From: Deinococcus sp. Arct2-2 | GTDB taxonomy: Bacteria; Deinococcota; Deinococci; Deinococcales; Deinococcaceae | DNA length: 30,870 nucleotides | Assembly (NCBI RefSeq): GCF_004801315.1 | Contig: NZ_SSNW01000070.1 | Coordinates: 1 to 30,870, forward strand | Direction of reading: 5' to 3' | Part shown: piece after piece, positions 23,950 through 30,870 of the stretch | Numbering within the stretch: the first letter of the stretch is position 1 | How the letters are laid out: each line of letters opens with the position of its first letter | The notes under the pieces: model-generated | Told to the model about the DNA's origin: nothing | What the model saw: the letters and a program-made list of their open reading frames with translations, nothing else | Database searches by the model: none | Translations under genes and position numbers: made by a program

Positions 23950-24381
23950 TTATGGGGTGCTGCCGGCCGTGGCCTTCCGGGCCAGGCGACGTGCCGCCTG
24001 GCGAATGCGCTGGGTCCGGCCCTGAATCGCCAACACCTGGAGTTCAGGCAGGAACTGAGCCTCGCTCCCGTCCCGTTCCACCCAGTCCACCGCCCACTGT
24101 TGCCAACTGTCTGACTCCCAGCTCAGCCCCAGCCGGACACCCACATGAACGGGAAAGATCGCGGCCAGCGCTGGGGCAAGGCCCTGAAGCTCCAGGGCAC
24201 GGATGAGCATCGGTGTCCATGCCTCACCCAGTTGGAGAAGCGTGACCATAAACGGCTGCGGCTGTTCTTCGAGGGAAAAGAGCTGACCTTCCTGACACTC
24301 GTAGACCCACTCCCTGTCGGGCGTGAGGCCCACCCGAACGCGCGAGGCGCCGAGTTCTAAGATTGGGAGGAACGCCCTCAT
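23950..24381 (-). CDS. Hypothetical protein, unknown family
   Basis: This protein of about 143 residues starts MRAFLPILELGASRVRVGLT and has alternating hydrophobic strands in its first half and a helical, Arg/Ala-rich tail (IRQAARRLARKATAG). I do not recognise the family. There is no signal peptide or membrane segment. The ATG at 24381 has GGGGG upstream. An ATG at 24399 has none. It is followed on the same strand by nothing obvious and preceded 91 bases upstream by another unknown gene, so the two may form one unit. Confidence 0.65.
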   Translation of the reverse strand: MRAFLPILELGASRVRVGLTPDREWVYECQEGQLFSLEEQPQPFMVTLLQLGEAWTPMLIRALELQGLAPALAAIFPVHVGVRLGLSWESDSWQQWAVDWVERDGSEAQFLPELQVLAIQGRTQRIRQAARRLARKATAGSTP

Positions 24382-24472
24382 ACGCCCCCATCGTGCCATG
24401 ACGCGTGACTGCCGTTCGCCTGGCCTTGATCCTGCCTGAGGGTGAGTCAGTGCCCCGCGTTCTCGATCAGAC

Positions 24473-25138
24473 TCACCGTCGCAGGGCCAGGGGCAGCAGC
24501 CATTGATCTTTAGGGAGTGGCGATGAGGAGGGGAGCAGTACCCCCTTCAAGCCGAAGCGGGCCTCTGGTGTTTCGGCGAGTCTGGCCCTGATCCAGGCCG
24601 TGGCCTGCTCCAGTTGCTCATACCGCCCCAAGTCTCTTGGGAGTTCCAGCGTCGCGCCCCCTTCCACGCTGACCTGAAAGAGCTGGACGTGATGCCAGAC
24701 CAGATCGCTCATTGCCTGACTCCCCAGGACACCACGGACCTCTACCTCACCCTCCGCAAAGATCCGGGCGCCCAGGCTGGGCTTCTCCTGAAGGAGGGCA
24801 CTCCGTTCGCTGACCGGGAGATCGTCGAACACGTCATAGGTGAAGACCATCGCTGTATGGGGACCTTGGTGAGTCTGGGCAAAGGTGGCGGCTTCCGTCA
24901 ATCCCAGAGTGCGGTCCCCGCTGAAGGAGTGCAGACCCTGGACGAGCAAGGTCTGGTCGGGGAGGCGTTCAAACAGCTCCACACCGGAGAGCAGGCTGAG
25001 ATCCAGTTCGGCCAGGCGCCGCAGAAAGGTCAGGGCCTGTGACGCGGGGATGAGGAGCTCGGCCTCGCTGAAGGGAGGCGCCCCGCCGTACTCCCGCTGC
25101 AGGAGAAGGAGTTTGGTGGCCGCATCCATGGAGAACAT
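24473..25138 (-). CDS. Hypothetical protein, unknown family
   Basis: This 221-residue protein has good codon use and no recognised domain. It starts MFSMDAATKLLLLQREYGGA, has an acidic central part (YDVFDDLPVSERSALL) and a mostly hydrophilic composition, so it is probably cytoplasmic. GGAGG lies nine bases before the ATG at 25138. A second ATG lies three codons in. It probably shares a promoter with the unknown gene at 23950-24381. A promoter candidate lies upstream at 25176-25204. No function can be assigned. Confidence 0.68.
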   Translation of the reverse strand: MFSMDAATKLLLLQREYGGAPPFSEAELLIPASQALTFLRRLAELDLSLLSGVELFERLPDQTLLVQGLHSFSGDRTLGLTEAATFAQTHQGPHTAMVFTYDVFDDLPVSERSALLQEKPSLGARIFAEGEVEVRGVLGSQAMSDLVWHHVQLFQVSVEGGATLELPRDLGRYEQLEQATAWIRARLAETPEARFGLKGVLLPSSSPLPKDQWLLPLALRR

Positions 25139-25175
25139 CCTGCCACACCTCCCCGTAAACGCCCGAACGGTCCAT

Positions 25176-25204
25176 GTTTATCGGCGTCAGTCCCTTTAGG
25201 ACAA
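25176..25204 (-). promoter_or_regulatory. Candidate promoter for the 221-residue gene
   Basis: On the minus strand TTGTCC (25204-25199) and ATAAAC (25181-25176) are separated by 17 bp. They lie about 40 bp before the start of the gene at 24473-25138, in an otherwise AT-rich gap. The -10 match is moderate. Confidence 0.3.
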
Positions 25205-25279
25205 GACAAATCTCAGAGGGCGGAAGAAACTCAGGGCCACATTTTCATAAATATGTGACACAACATTCTTGTAAAACTG

Positions 25280-25594
25280 TCAGTCCACAAGAATAGCTTC
25301 AAACAGGGTAACGGTCTGGCGCTCGCGGATTCCCCGCAGCATTTCAGGGAATAAATGGGGCTGTCCGCGCCTTTCCAGCCTCAACACATGCTCCATATGG
25401 GCGTGAAAGCCTTGGCTCGGCAAGACGAACAGATTGTCAAGACTGTTGTTTGTCGAGTCGCCGTCCAAGTGATGAACGACCTCACCGGGCCAGAGGGGAC
25501 GCCCCAAGCGGGCCGCCGCGATCTGCCGGTGCACCAACTCTGCTCGTCCAGTCTGCTTGTTCTTGAGCTTGCGGTAGGACTTGCGATTTCGCAT
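25280..25594 (-). CDS. Small HNH-type endonuclease
   Basis: This protein of about 104 residues has an HNH core: VVHHLDGDSTNNSLDNLFVL followed by SQGFHAHMEH. The first His pair, the Asn and the later His match the phage/intron-type HNH_3 pattern seen in small free-standing endonucleases. The N-terminus is very basic (MRNRKSYRKLKNKQTGR), as expected for DNA binding. The frame runs back to 25627, but the ATG at 25594 fits GAGGG upstream. It lies just beyond the 3' end of the intact partition cassette, on the same strand. A TCACA-TTCC-TGTGA palindrome lies just before its start. It may be a homing-type or mobile nuclease. Confidence 0.82.
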   Translation of the reverse strand: MRNRKSYRKLKNKQTGRAELVHRQIAAARLGRPLWPGEVVHHLDGDSTNNSLDNLFVLPSQGFHAHMEHVLRLERRGQPHLFPEMLRGIRERQTVTLFEAILVD

Positions 25595-25605
25595 GGTCAC
25601 ACCCT

Positions 25606-25619
25606 CACATTCCTGTGAA
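25606..25619. promoter_or_regulatory. TCACA-N4-TGTGA palindrome before the HNH gene
   Basis: TCACA (25606-25610) and TGTGA (25615-25619) form a perfect palindrome around TTCC, 12 bp upstream of the HNH start. A further TGTGA (25639-25643) and GTCACAC (25598-25604) lie close by. The same pentamer recurs upstream of the partition cassette, suggesting a shared binding protein. Confidence 0.4.
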
Positions 25620-25642
25620 TTTGTCAAACTACGCCTCTGTGA

Positions 25643-25882
25643 CTACACGCCCTGCCCATTCAGCACCTCCTGCAACAGTTCTTCGGCCAGGTCCTGCACT
25701 GTCATGTCCCGCTGGACGCTGAGTAGTTTCAGCCGCTTGTGGGTTTGAGCCCGGAGGGCCACATTGACCCGCTTTTCAGGAATGGCTTGAGCGGGTTCCT
25801 CCGCGACCTTGGGCCGGGGCACATCTGCCGCCCGTCGGGCCGCTCCCAGGATGCTGCTGGCGTCCGTCGACTTCTTGGTCAT
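25643..25882 (-). CDS. Ribbon-helix-helix partition partner (ParG-like)
   Basis: This 79-residue protein has an unstructured N-terminus and a folded C-terminal part reading KRVNVALRAQTHKRLKLLSV and then MTVQDLAEELLQEVL, the strand-helix-helix of a CopG/ParG-type dimer. Its ATG overlaps the TGA of the parA gene (ATGA), which gives coupled synthesis. In type Ib cassettes this protein binds centromere repeats, represses the operon and stimulates the ATPase. The TGTGA motifs upstream of parA are candidate sites. Unlike its counterpart at 19339-19644, it still has a complete ATPase partner. Confidence 0.8.
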   Translation of the reverse strand: MTKKSTDASSILGAARRAADVPRPKVAEEPAQAIPEKRVNVALRAQTHKRLKLLSVQRDMTVQDLAEELLQEVLNGQGV

Positions 25883-26466
25883 GCGATCACCTCCAGCTCG
25901 GTCATGGCTTCCCGGAACGGCGCCGTCAAACTCTCCGGAATCAGGTTGCCGAAGGAGCGCTGATAATCCACGGCCTTACGAATCTGGGCGACCACCGGAT
26001 AGCCGAGTTCTTCCAGCGCCGGACGCATGGCTGCGCTCACGTTGTCGTGCTCGGTGCGGTTGATGACGAACCCTAGCTGCACCCCGTCTTGCAGCTCGAC
26101 CATGCTCAGCGCCTGCACTGTTTCCTGAAGGCGGTCCATCTCGCCCGCTCCAGGCAGCAGGGGAATCAGCAGCACCTGCGATTGCCGCGCCGTGTCCTGC
26201 AGCGTCCGGGTGTCGTTGGGCGGCGTGTCGACGATCAGGAAATCCACCGGCTCCAGGCGGGTGGCCTCGATCGGGCCGATCACCCGGTAAGGGAGGACGA
26301 CGCCTCCGGCCTGCGCTCCGTGCTGCCAGCCCATGGCGCTGCCTTCCGGGTCACGGTCGAGCAGCGCGACCCGGTGGCCGAGTTCGCCCAACACTTGCGC
26401 CAACCCCACAGACAGCAGGGTTTTGCCGACGCCGCCCTTGCGGCTCAGGACACTGATGATCTTCAC
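25879..26466 (-). CDS. parA: ParA-family partition ATPase (small, type Ib)
   Basis: This 195-residue deviant Walker ATPase has RKGGVGKT at residues 9-16, with both the signature Lys10 and Lys15. It also has the switch-I-like LLDRDPEGSAMGW, the Walker B-like FLIVDTPPND and a C-terminal helix region (VDYQRSFGNLIPES). The lack of an N-terminal HTH and the short length place it with ParF-type small ParA proteins. It would segregate the replicon by ATP-driven patterning on the nucleoid. It overlaps the RHH gene by four bases. The ATG at 26466 is preceded by TGTGA repeats that probably form operator and centromere. Confidence 0.92.
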   Translation of the reverse strand: MKIISVLSRKGGVGKTLLSVGLAQVLGELGHRVALLDRDPEGSAMGWQHGAQAGGVVLPYRVIGPIEATRLEPVDFLIVDTPPNDTRTLQDTARQSQVLLIPLLPGAGEMDRLQETVQALSMVELQDGVQLGFVINRTEHDNVSAAMRPALEELGYPVVAQIRKAVDYQRSFGNLIPESLTAPFREAMTELEVIA

Positions 26467-26839
26467 AGACTCACTGTGTCACACAAAGATAGAAATGTGA
26501 AGGTGTGATCGGCGAGTTTCTCGAGCAGACAAGGGTGTGATCCTCTACAGAAGCCCCTTGTGGGTGTCCTAGAAAATCACAAGGATTAAGCGTCTTTTGC
26601 TCTGAAGTTCATCCCACAGCGCGGCTCACTCCCTATAGAATCCCGGAAGACAGCGATCAGCAGGGCGCAGCTGTTCAACCGGACCCGTACACCCGCAACC
26701 CCAACTGGAACTCGGCTTGAAGAGCGGTTCGCCTGGCCCGAACTTCACAGGACTTTGCAGGCATTCGCCCGTTCACTCCTCTTGCGCAACTTCGCTCACG
26801 ACGACGGCATCTCGTTCAGATCAGGGTGGGAGAGTCAGG
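26467..26839. promoter_or_regulatory. Partition control region with TGTGA motifs, and leader of the BTAD gene
   Basis: Within 70 bp upstream of parA the pentamer TGTGA or its complement occurs repeatedly. TGTGTCACACA is at 26475-26485, TGTGA at 26496-26500, GGTGTGATC at 26502-26510 and GGTGTGATC at 26533-26541. These are likely binding sites of the RHH partner (operator and perhaps centromere). The remainder to 26839 has no gene. TATAGAAT near 26634-26641 could be a -10 element for the plus-strand regulator gene, but I see no good -35. Confidence 0.5.
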
Positions 26840-29719
26840 ATGAAACAGAGCCATGCTCCGCCCCAGGTGCTCCGTCATGAACTGTCCAGAACGGGCCTGT
26901 TGGAGCGGCTGGCCACGGCCATGGATTACCAGGTGGTCGCCCTGGTGGCCCCCAGCGGCTACGGCAAGACCACGGCCCTCGCCCAATTTGCCCGCACGAC
27001 CCCTTACCCGGTCGCCTGGCTGAGCCTGCGCGAGGATGACGCGGATCCCGCAGTCTTCGTGCAGTCGCTGTGCGCTGCGGTCGCGTCGTTTGACTTTGTC
27101 TCTCCTTCTGGTCTGCCGCCGAGCGCGACCCTGCGCGATCTCGCAACCCTGCTCAATAACCTGGCGTTCAGTGTCCGCCTGGTGTTTGACGACGTCCAGG
27201 TTCTCGGCGCCGAGTCCGGCCGGGAGCTGAGCCGCTTTATTGAGGCACTGACCGAAGGGCATCAGGTGCTGATCGGTTCGTACGTGGATCCGCCGCTGCG
27301 GCTGGCCCGGCTGGTGGCCCGGGGCTCCGCCCTGGTGATCGGCCTCGAGGAACTGGCGTTCTCGCGTCAGGAAAGCGAGCTGTACCTGCGTACCCGGCAG
27401 TTTCAGGGGCGTCCAGACCGGGCCTACGCCCATCTCAGCGGCTGGCCGGTCGGCCTGGCCCTGGTGTCGAGCGAAGCCTCGCTGCACTACCAACCCGAGC
27501 ACCTGATTGCAGATCTGATCGAGACGCTTGAACCGCACCTCTCCGGCAAGCTGCCTGAGGCGGCGGTCATGGACGTTTGGGATGAAAGCCTGGCGCAGCA
27601 GTTGCAGCTTGACCTCCTGCCCGGCTGGCTGGACACGGTCAAACGGCTGGGACTTCCGCTGGCCCCCTTGGGAAACAACCGATTTGCCCCGCATCAGTTG
27701 CTGCTCCACACCTTGCTCAGCCGGTTGCGCCTCGTGCCAGAGCGCTTCGGCACCCTCCATGCCCGGATGGCCGCCGTGCATCAGGAGGCTGGAGATGCCC
27801 TGGCGGCGCTGCGTCTGCACCAGCGTGCGGGGCACTTCCAAGCCGCCCTGACACTTGCCCGCGAGCTGGTCAACCGCTACACCGAGCGGCTGGAAATGAG
27901 CCTGGTCTGCCGAACCCTGCAGGACTTTTCGCCGGACCAGTTGCCCGTGGAAGTGCAGTTGCAGTGGGCGGGGGCCTTGCTGGAAACCGGGCAACCCGAA
28001 GCAGGAGCGGCCCTGTTGGAGCGAGTCCAGGCGCAGCAAGACAGCGCGCTCCTCCGGTTCTACCAAGCGCGTTTGAGAGGGTCTGGGCAGAATTACCAGG
28101 CCCAGCTGGACGCGGCCGAAGAGGCGTTGAGAACCTATCCAGACGCTCTATCCTTGTTGCGCCTCAAAGCCCACGCCCTGCTGAATCTGGAGCAGGCCGA
28201 AGAAGCCCTCCAGACCGCCCGCTACGCTCTGGCACGCTGCCCGGTGCCGCTGGGAGTCGAAGAAGCGCAGTGCCTGCACCTCTGCGCGCAGTGCCTGTAT
28301 GGACTGGGGCGCTGGCAGGAATATCAACGGATGCTGGAACGGGCGCTGGACGCCTTCACGGCCCTCTCCATGCCGGTGCGCACCCTCTACCTCTTTAATG
28401 ATCTGGCCGACCTTTACCGCAAGCAGGGCCGCCTTCCCGAAGCGCATGATCTGCTGGAACGGGCGGTTCGGACAGCCCGCGAGGAAAACAGTGCGGCCCT
28501 GCCCATGCTGCTGGAGACGTTAGGGGAAACTCTGCTGGACATGGGTGACCTGGAGTCCGGCATGGCGACCCTGAGGCAGGCGCTGGGGATCTGTGACGAG
28601 TTTGGGGCGCTCAATCTGCAACGCCGGATCCGGCTGATTCTCGCCGAAGCCCTGGCCCGCGCAGACCAGGTCGCGCAGGCAGAAGATCAGCTGGAGCAGG
28701 CTGAACCCCTCAACAGCGGTTTGCGCCCCCGCGCAGAGTTTGTGCGGGGGCTAATCGCGCTGGTGCAGGGAGACGCTCAGGCCGCCCTGACCCGGTTCGG
28801 CCCACTGGACTTTCAAGCCCATCACCCACTGGCCCTGCGCACCGTGGTCTACCGCCGTGAACTGCACCTGAAACTGAAGCGCGTCCACAAGCTCTCCACA
28901 GCAGAGGCCGCGTGGATTCAGCAGCACCCGGCCCAACATGTTCTTCGCCAGGACGCGCCGTGGGTGACCCGGACCCTGCGGGAGGTCAAACTTCAGTTTC
29001 AGCCCGCCTTGACCACGCCGCGCGCCACCTTGCACCTGAACACGCTCGGTCAACTCAGAGCCCGCGTGGAAAGCCGGCCGCTGCAGATTCCTTTCGCCAA
29101 AGCGGGCGAGTTGCTGGTCTGGCTGGCCCTTCACGGCCCGGCCAGCCGGGAACAAGTTGTGGACGCCCTGTGGGACGGATCCCGGGAAGAGCGGCATATC
29201 GGATACTTCAAGGTCGTGGTCCGGCGGCTGCGCCTGGCCCTCAGCGAGATTTTGCCCGACGTGATCAATCCCCTGCCGTTTGAGGCAGGGCAGTACGCGC
29301 TCAGTTCAGACTTCAGTGTGGACCTGGACGTGACCCGCAGCTTCTCCAGCACCGACGATGAGGCTGGACGCCTGACGCAGCGGCTCTCTCTGTGGCAGGG
29401 GGAGTTCCTGCCCGGGTTGACCAGCGAATGGATTCAAGATGAGCGGCGGCGCATTCAAGATGAGTTGACGGTTCAGATCCTGCATGAGGCGGCCGGTGTT
29501 CAGGCGACCCACCCGGAACTGGCCCAGCAAGCCTACCAGTTGATCTTGAGACTCGACCCCCTGCAGGTGCCGGCCCACCATGCCCTGATCCGGCTGTTCC
29601 ACGGCCGTGCGGACGCCGTGGCCGCCTCGCAGGCCTACGGAGCCTACAGCCGCATGATGCGCCGAGAATTTGCCGAAGAGCCGCGCCCTTACCCGCAGGT
29701 CGTCGCCACTCTGGACTGA
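26840..29719 (+). CDS. MalT-like STAND ATPase-TPR-BTAD transcriptional regulator
   Basis: This 959-residue regulator starts with a STAND-type NTPase: Walker A APSGYGKTT at 37-45 and Walker B LVFDD at about 114-118, as in MalT. The middle, about residues 330-740, is a series of TPR-like helical repeats (for example YQAQLDAAEEALRTYP and YRKQGRLPEAHDLLERAV). The C-terminus has a winged helix with SREQVVDALWDG and a BTAD domain (about 850-959) of the SARP/AfsR kind. The order is reversed relative to AfsR, which has the DNA-binding part first. Such proteins activate nearby genes on sensing a signal. ATG 26840 follows GGGAG. The frame extends to 26717 without homology. Confidence 0.9.
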   Translation: MKQSHAPPQVLRHELSRTGLLERLATAMDYQVVALVAPSGYGKTTALAQFARTTPYPVAWLSLREDDADPAVFVQSLCAAVASFDFVSPSGLPPSATLRDLATLLNNLAFSVRLVFDDVQVLGAESGRELSRFIEALTEGHQVLIGSYVDPPLRLARLVARGSALVIGLEELAFSRQESELYLRTRQFQGRPDRAYAHLSGWPVGLALVSSEASLHYQPEHLIADLIETLEPHLSGKLPEAAVMDVWDESLAQQLQLDLLPGWLDTVKRLGLPLAPLGNNRFAPHQLLLHTLLSRLRLVPERFGTLHARMAAVHQEAGDALAALRLHQRAGHFQAALTLARELVNRYTERLEMSLVCRTLQDFSPDQLPVEVQLQWAGALLETGQPEAGAALLERVQAQQDSALLRFYQARLRGSGQNYQAQLDAAEEALRTYPDALSLLRLKAHALLNLEQAEEALQTARYALARCPVPLGVEEAQCLHLCAQCLYGLGRWQEYQRMLERALDAFTALSMPVRTLYLFNDLADLYRKQGRLPEAHDLLERAVRTAREENSAALPMLLETLGETLLDMGDLESGMATLRQALGICDEFGALNLQRRIRLILAEALARADQVAQAEDQLEQAEPLNSGLRPRAEFVRGLIALVQGDAQAALTRFGPLDFQAHHPLALRTVVYRRELHLKLKRVHKLSTAEAAWIQQHPAQHVLRQDAPWVTRTLREVKLQFQPALTTPRATLHLNTLGQLRARVESRPLQIPFAKAGELLVWLALHGPASREQVVDALWDGSREERHIGYFKVVVRRLRLALSEILPDVINPLPFEAGQYALSSDFSVDLDVTRSFSSTDDEAGRLTQRLSLWQGEFLPGLTSEWIQDERRRIQDELTVQILHEAAGVQATHPELAQQAYQLILRLDPLQVPAHHALIRLFHGRADAVAASQAYGAYSRMMRREFAEEPRPYPQVVATLD

Positions 29720-29723
29720 GGGC

Positions 29724-29981
29724 TCACAACCAAGTCTCGGCCGCCTCGCGTAGCGCATGCAGAAGGGTGATGTCCGCTTCAGGCAGGTCAGGGGTGAGCG
29801 CCAGCAGGCCGTCGAGGTGATGGTGCACGCACGCCGCCGCAGTACACCGTTTCAGGGCCTGCAGTTTTGCCCGGAAGCGCCGGCCTGTCTCGGCCTGCAC
29901 CCGTCCGGTCTCCCACTGACTTGCCCGGATTTCAAGCCGCTGCAGCAGCGGTTGCAGGGCGGCCAGATCAAGCGTGGTCAT
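29724..29981 (-). CDS. Small hypothetical helical protein
   Basis: This 85-residue protein starts MTTLDLAALQPLLQRLEIRA and is predicted to be mostly helical. A Cys/His-containing segment CTAAACVHHHLDGLL could bind metal but matches no known family. There is no signal peptide. It converges with the BTAD regulator gene with only four bases between the stop codons. Alternative starts at 29999 and 30056 lack ribosome sites too. The function is unknown. Confidence 0.55.
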   Translation of the reverse strand: MTTLDLAALQPLLQRLEIRASQWETGRVQAETGRRFRAKLQALKRCTAAACVHHHLDGLLALTPDLPEADITLLHALREAAETWL

Positions 29982-30097
29982 GGGAAGGTGACGCGGCATT
30001 GAAGAGTCATAACAGTTCCGCCTTAACAGGGAATGAGGGGGTTCGTCCCCGCACAAGCGGCCGCAACGGGCGTCTTGGCAGGGACGAGAACTTCACC

Positions 30098-30253
30098 TCA
30101 GCGGGCCGGGGGCGTCACAGGAGGCAGGGTGACGTTGGGGCAGGGGGCCGGGGGCGGCGTGCCCCCTCCACTGACCTCTGCCCGCCCGATGCCGCCCAAC
30201 ACGAGTACCACGATCAGCGCTTTGCTCACGGTGCTCCAACGTTTCTGTGTCAT
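30098..30253 (-). CDS. Very small protein with signal-peptide-like N-terminus
   Basis: This 51-residue frame starts MTQKRWSTVSKALIVVLVLG, a basic start followed by a hydrophobic stretch, then a small-residue region resembling a signal peptide cleavage zone (GGIGRAE). The rest is Pro-rich with one Cys (TPPPAPCPNVTLPPVTPP). AGGGGG lies about ten bases before the ATG. A longer frame to 30424 shows no homology. It could be a secreted peptide. No family is recognised. Confidence 0.5.
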   Translation of the reverse strand: MTQKRWSTVSKALIVVLVLGGIGRAEVSGGGTPPPAPCPNVTLPPVTPPAR

Positions 30254-30581
30254 GTCTTGGCCCCCTGGTGAAGTGAGGTCATGGTGCAGGGACACCAGAG
30301 AAAAATCGGAGTACAGCACCTGCCGGAAAAAGCCGCCGCCGTTCTCTCGGCCAGGCCTGGTTCCGTTTGATCGCGTCAACACTGGGCAATCCAACACGTT
30401 TTGGACTGAGTATAAGTTGATCATTTCTGGATGGCGACTGATATTGCCCGCAATGTCGTGGAAAAGGCCCCCAGCACATACTGGGTTCAGAAGGCGAGGA
30501 AGTGCAGGAGCGATCGGACCGGCCAGACAGGCAGACCCCGATCAAGGTCTCGAACACAGGTGGCCTTTCAAAGGAGGAGCT
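30254..30581. promoter_or_regulatory. Divergent control region between two very small genes
   Basis: No gene is seen. The stretch separates the small secreted-type gene (minus) from the 53-residue gene (plus). 30380-30430 is relatively AT-rich and includes TATAAG at 30411-30416. GGGCAAT (30384-30390) is inverted as ATTGCCC (30443-30449), and ATTGC-CC-GCAAT at 30443-30454 is itself a palindrome. GATCGG near 30514 pairs with CCGATC near 30537, a possible leader hairpin before the plus-strand gene. These could be sites for the BTAD regulator, but that is inference. Confidence 0.4.
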
Positions 30582-30743
30582 ATGGAAAAGTCAAGCTTTT
30601 GGCTCGGAGAAGATGGTGGGGGCAACACACCCGAGATGGACGACCTCAACATCTTCACGTTTACCGGATTTCGGTTCATTTTCCCCGCCCAAGTGAACGC
30701 CGGTCAGGGATTTGAAAGTGCTTTGGTATTGGAACTGCAGTAA
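30582..30743 (+). CDS. Small 53-residue protein of unknown function
   Basis: This very short gene has one of the strongest ribosome sites in the window, AAGGAGGAG at 30571-30579, just before the ATG. The protein is acidic at the start (MEKSSFWLGEDGGGNTPEMD) and then strongly hydrophobic and Phe-rich (NIFTFTGFRFIFPAQ). It resembles neither a signal peptide nor a known domain. It could be a peptide precursor, a leader or a small partner of the next gene, which begins 62 bp further on with its own strong ribosome site. The BTAD regulator nearby may control both. Confidence 0.6.
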   Translation: MEKSSFWLGEDGGGNTPEMDDLNIFTFTGFRFIFPAQVNAGQGFESALVLELQ

Positions 30744-30805
30744 GCCCCACCCCAGCAGGAGCGGCCAAGTCAACCCGACGCCCTCATTCACCAAGGAGAA
30801 CTGCC

Positions 30806-30870
30806 ATGACCAACGGAATCGACTGGACCGCTGATGCCCACACCGACGCAAGCCTGGACGGCGTGAACGT
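30806..30870 (+). CDS. Start of an unidentified gene, cut by the window edge
   Basis: An ATG at 30806 follows AAGGAG (30793-30798) with good spacing, and the frame is open to the end of the window. The visible part is MTNGIDWTADAHTDASLDGV, which I cannot place in a family. It lies co-directional with and 62 bp after the 53-residue gene, so both probably belong to one transcription unit. Confidence 0.6.
   Translation, partial: MTNGIDWTADAHTDASLDGVN

Noticed and set aside
26816..28066. A 416-codon minus-strand open frame
   Set aside because: It lies opposite the STAND/BTAD regulator gene and has the low-complexity Gln/Arg-rich composition of a reverse-frame shadow.
30033..30743. A 236-codon plus-strand frame
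   Set aside because: Its first 183 codons have no homology and overlap the minus-strand small gene. The strong ribosome site marks the real start at 30582.
1..30870. CRISPR arrays, tRNA and rRNA genes
   Set aside because: I saw no regularly spaced repeats, no cloverleaf with the conserved T-arm and no rRNA-like stretches on either strand.

Overview
The window is GC-rich and is most likely from a Deinococcus-type bacterium, probably a plasmid, megaplasmid or other accessory replicon. This is inferred from the gene mix: GAF-rich sensor kinase, GGDEF/EAL proteins, a MalT-like/BTAD regulator, type Ib partition cassettes, and IS6, IS110 and IS3 elements. No rRNA, tRNA or CRISPR array was seen. 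Many genes are broken.

Layout. 1-5064 holds metabolic and regulatory genes: a LysR regulator divergent from an aldo/keto reductase-SDR pair, then a MarR regulator and a VOC-fold protein. 5065-5600 holds IS110 and IS3 remnants. 5736-8181 is a TetR-controlled unit, with an SDR and an alpha/beta hydrolase divergent from tetR and a double palindromic operator between them. It is followed by a decayed tyrosine recombinase. 9151-14169 is a signalling block: a three-GAF histidine kinase, a divergent CheY-like receiver, a serine-recombinase remnant, and a translationally coupled EAL and LOV-like-PAS/GGDEF pair. 14170-15333 is nearly gene-free. A GH43 lipoprotein follows.

16439-19644 is a mobile-element pile-up. 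An IS110 copy has a structured leader that may encode a bridge RNA. Next come the 3' part of an old IS6 transposase and an intact IS6 element with 15-bp terminal repeats. The intact IS6 lies directly against a parA gene that has lost its Walker A region. The RHH partner of that parA is intact.

20174-25594 holds an AlkA-like glycosylase overlapping a VOC gene, a WYL regulator with an in-frame amber codon, unknown proteins, a GNAT gene with an in-frame TGA, and a small HNH protein. 25643-26466 is a complete small parA/RHH cassette with TGTGA motifs upstream. 26840-29719 encodes a 959-residue STAND/TPR/BTAD regulator. It is followed by several very small genes, and an uncharacterised transcription unit starts at the right edge.

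Three themes stand out: c-di-GMP and possible light signalling, two partition cassettes of which one was destroyed by an IS6, and gene decay by single-base nonsense changes and one-base frameshifts.
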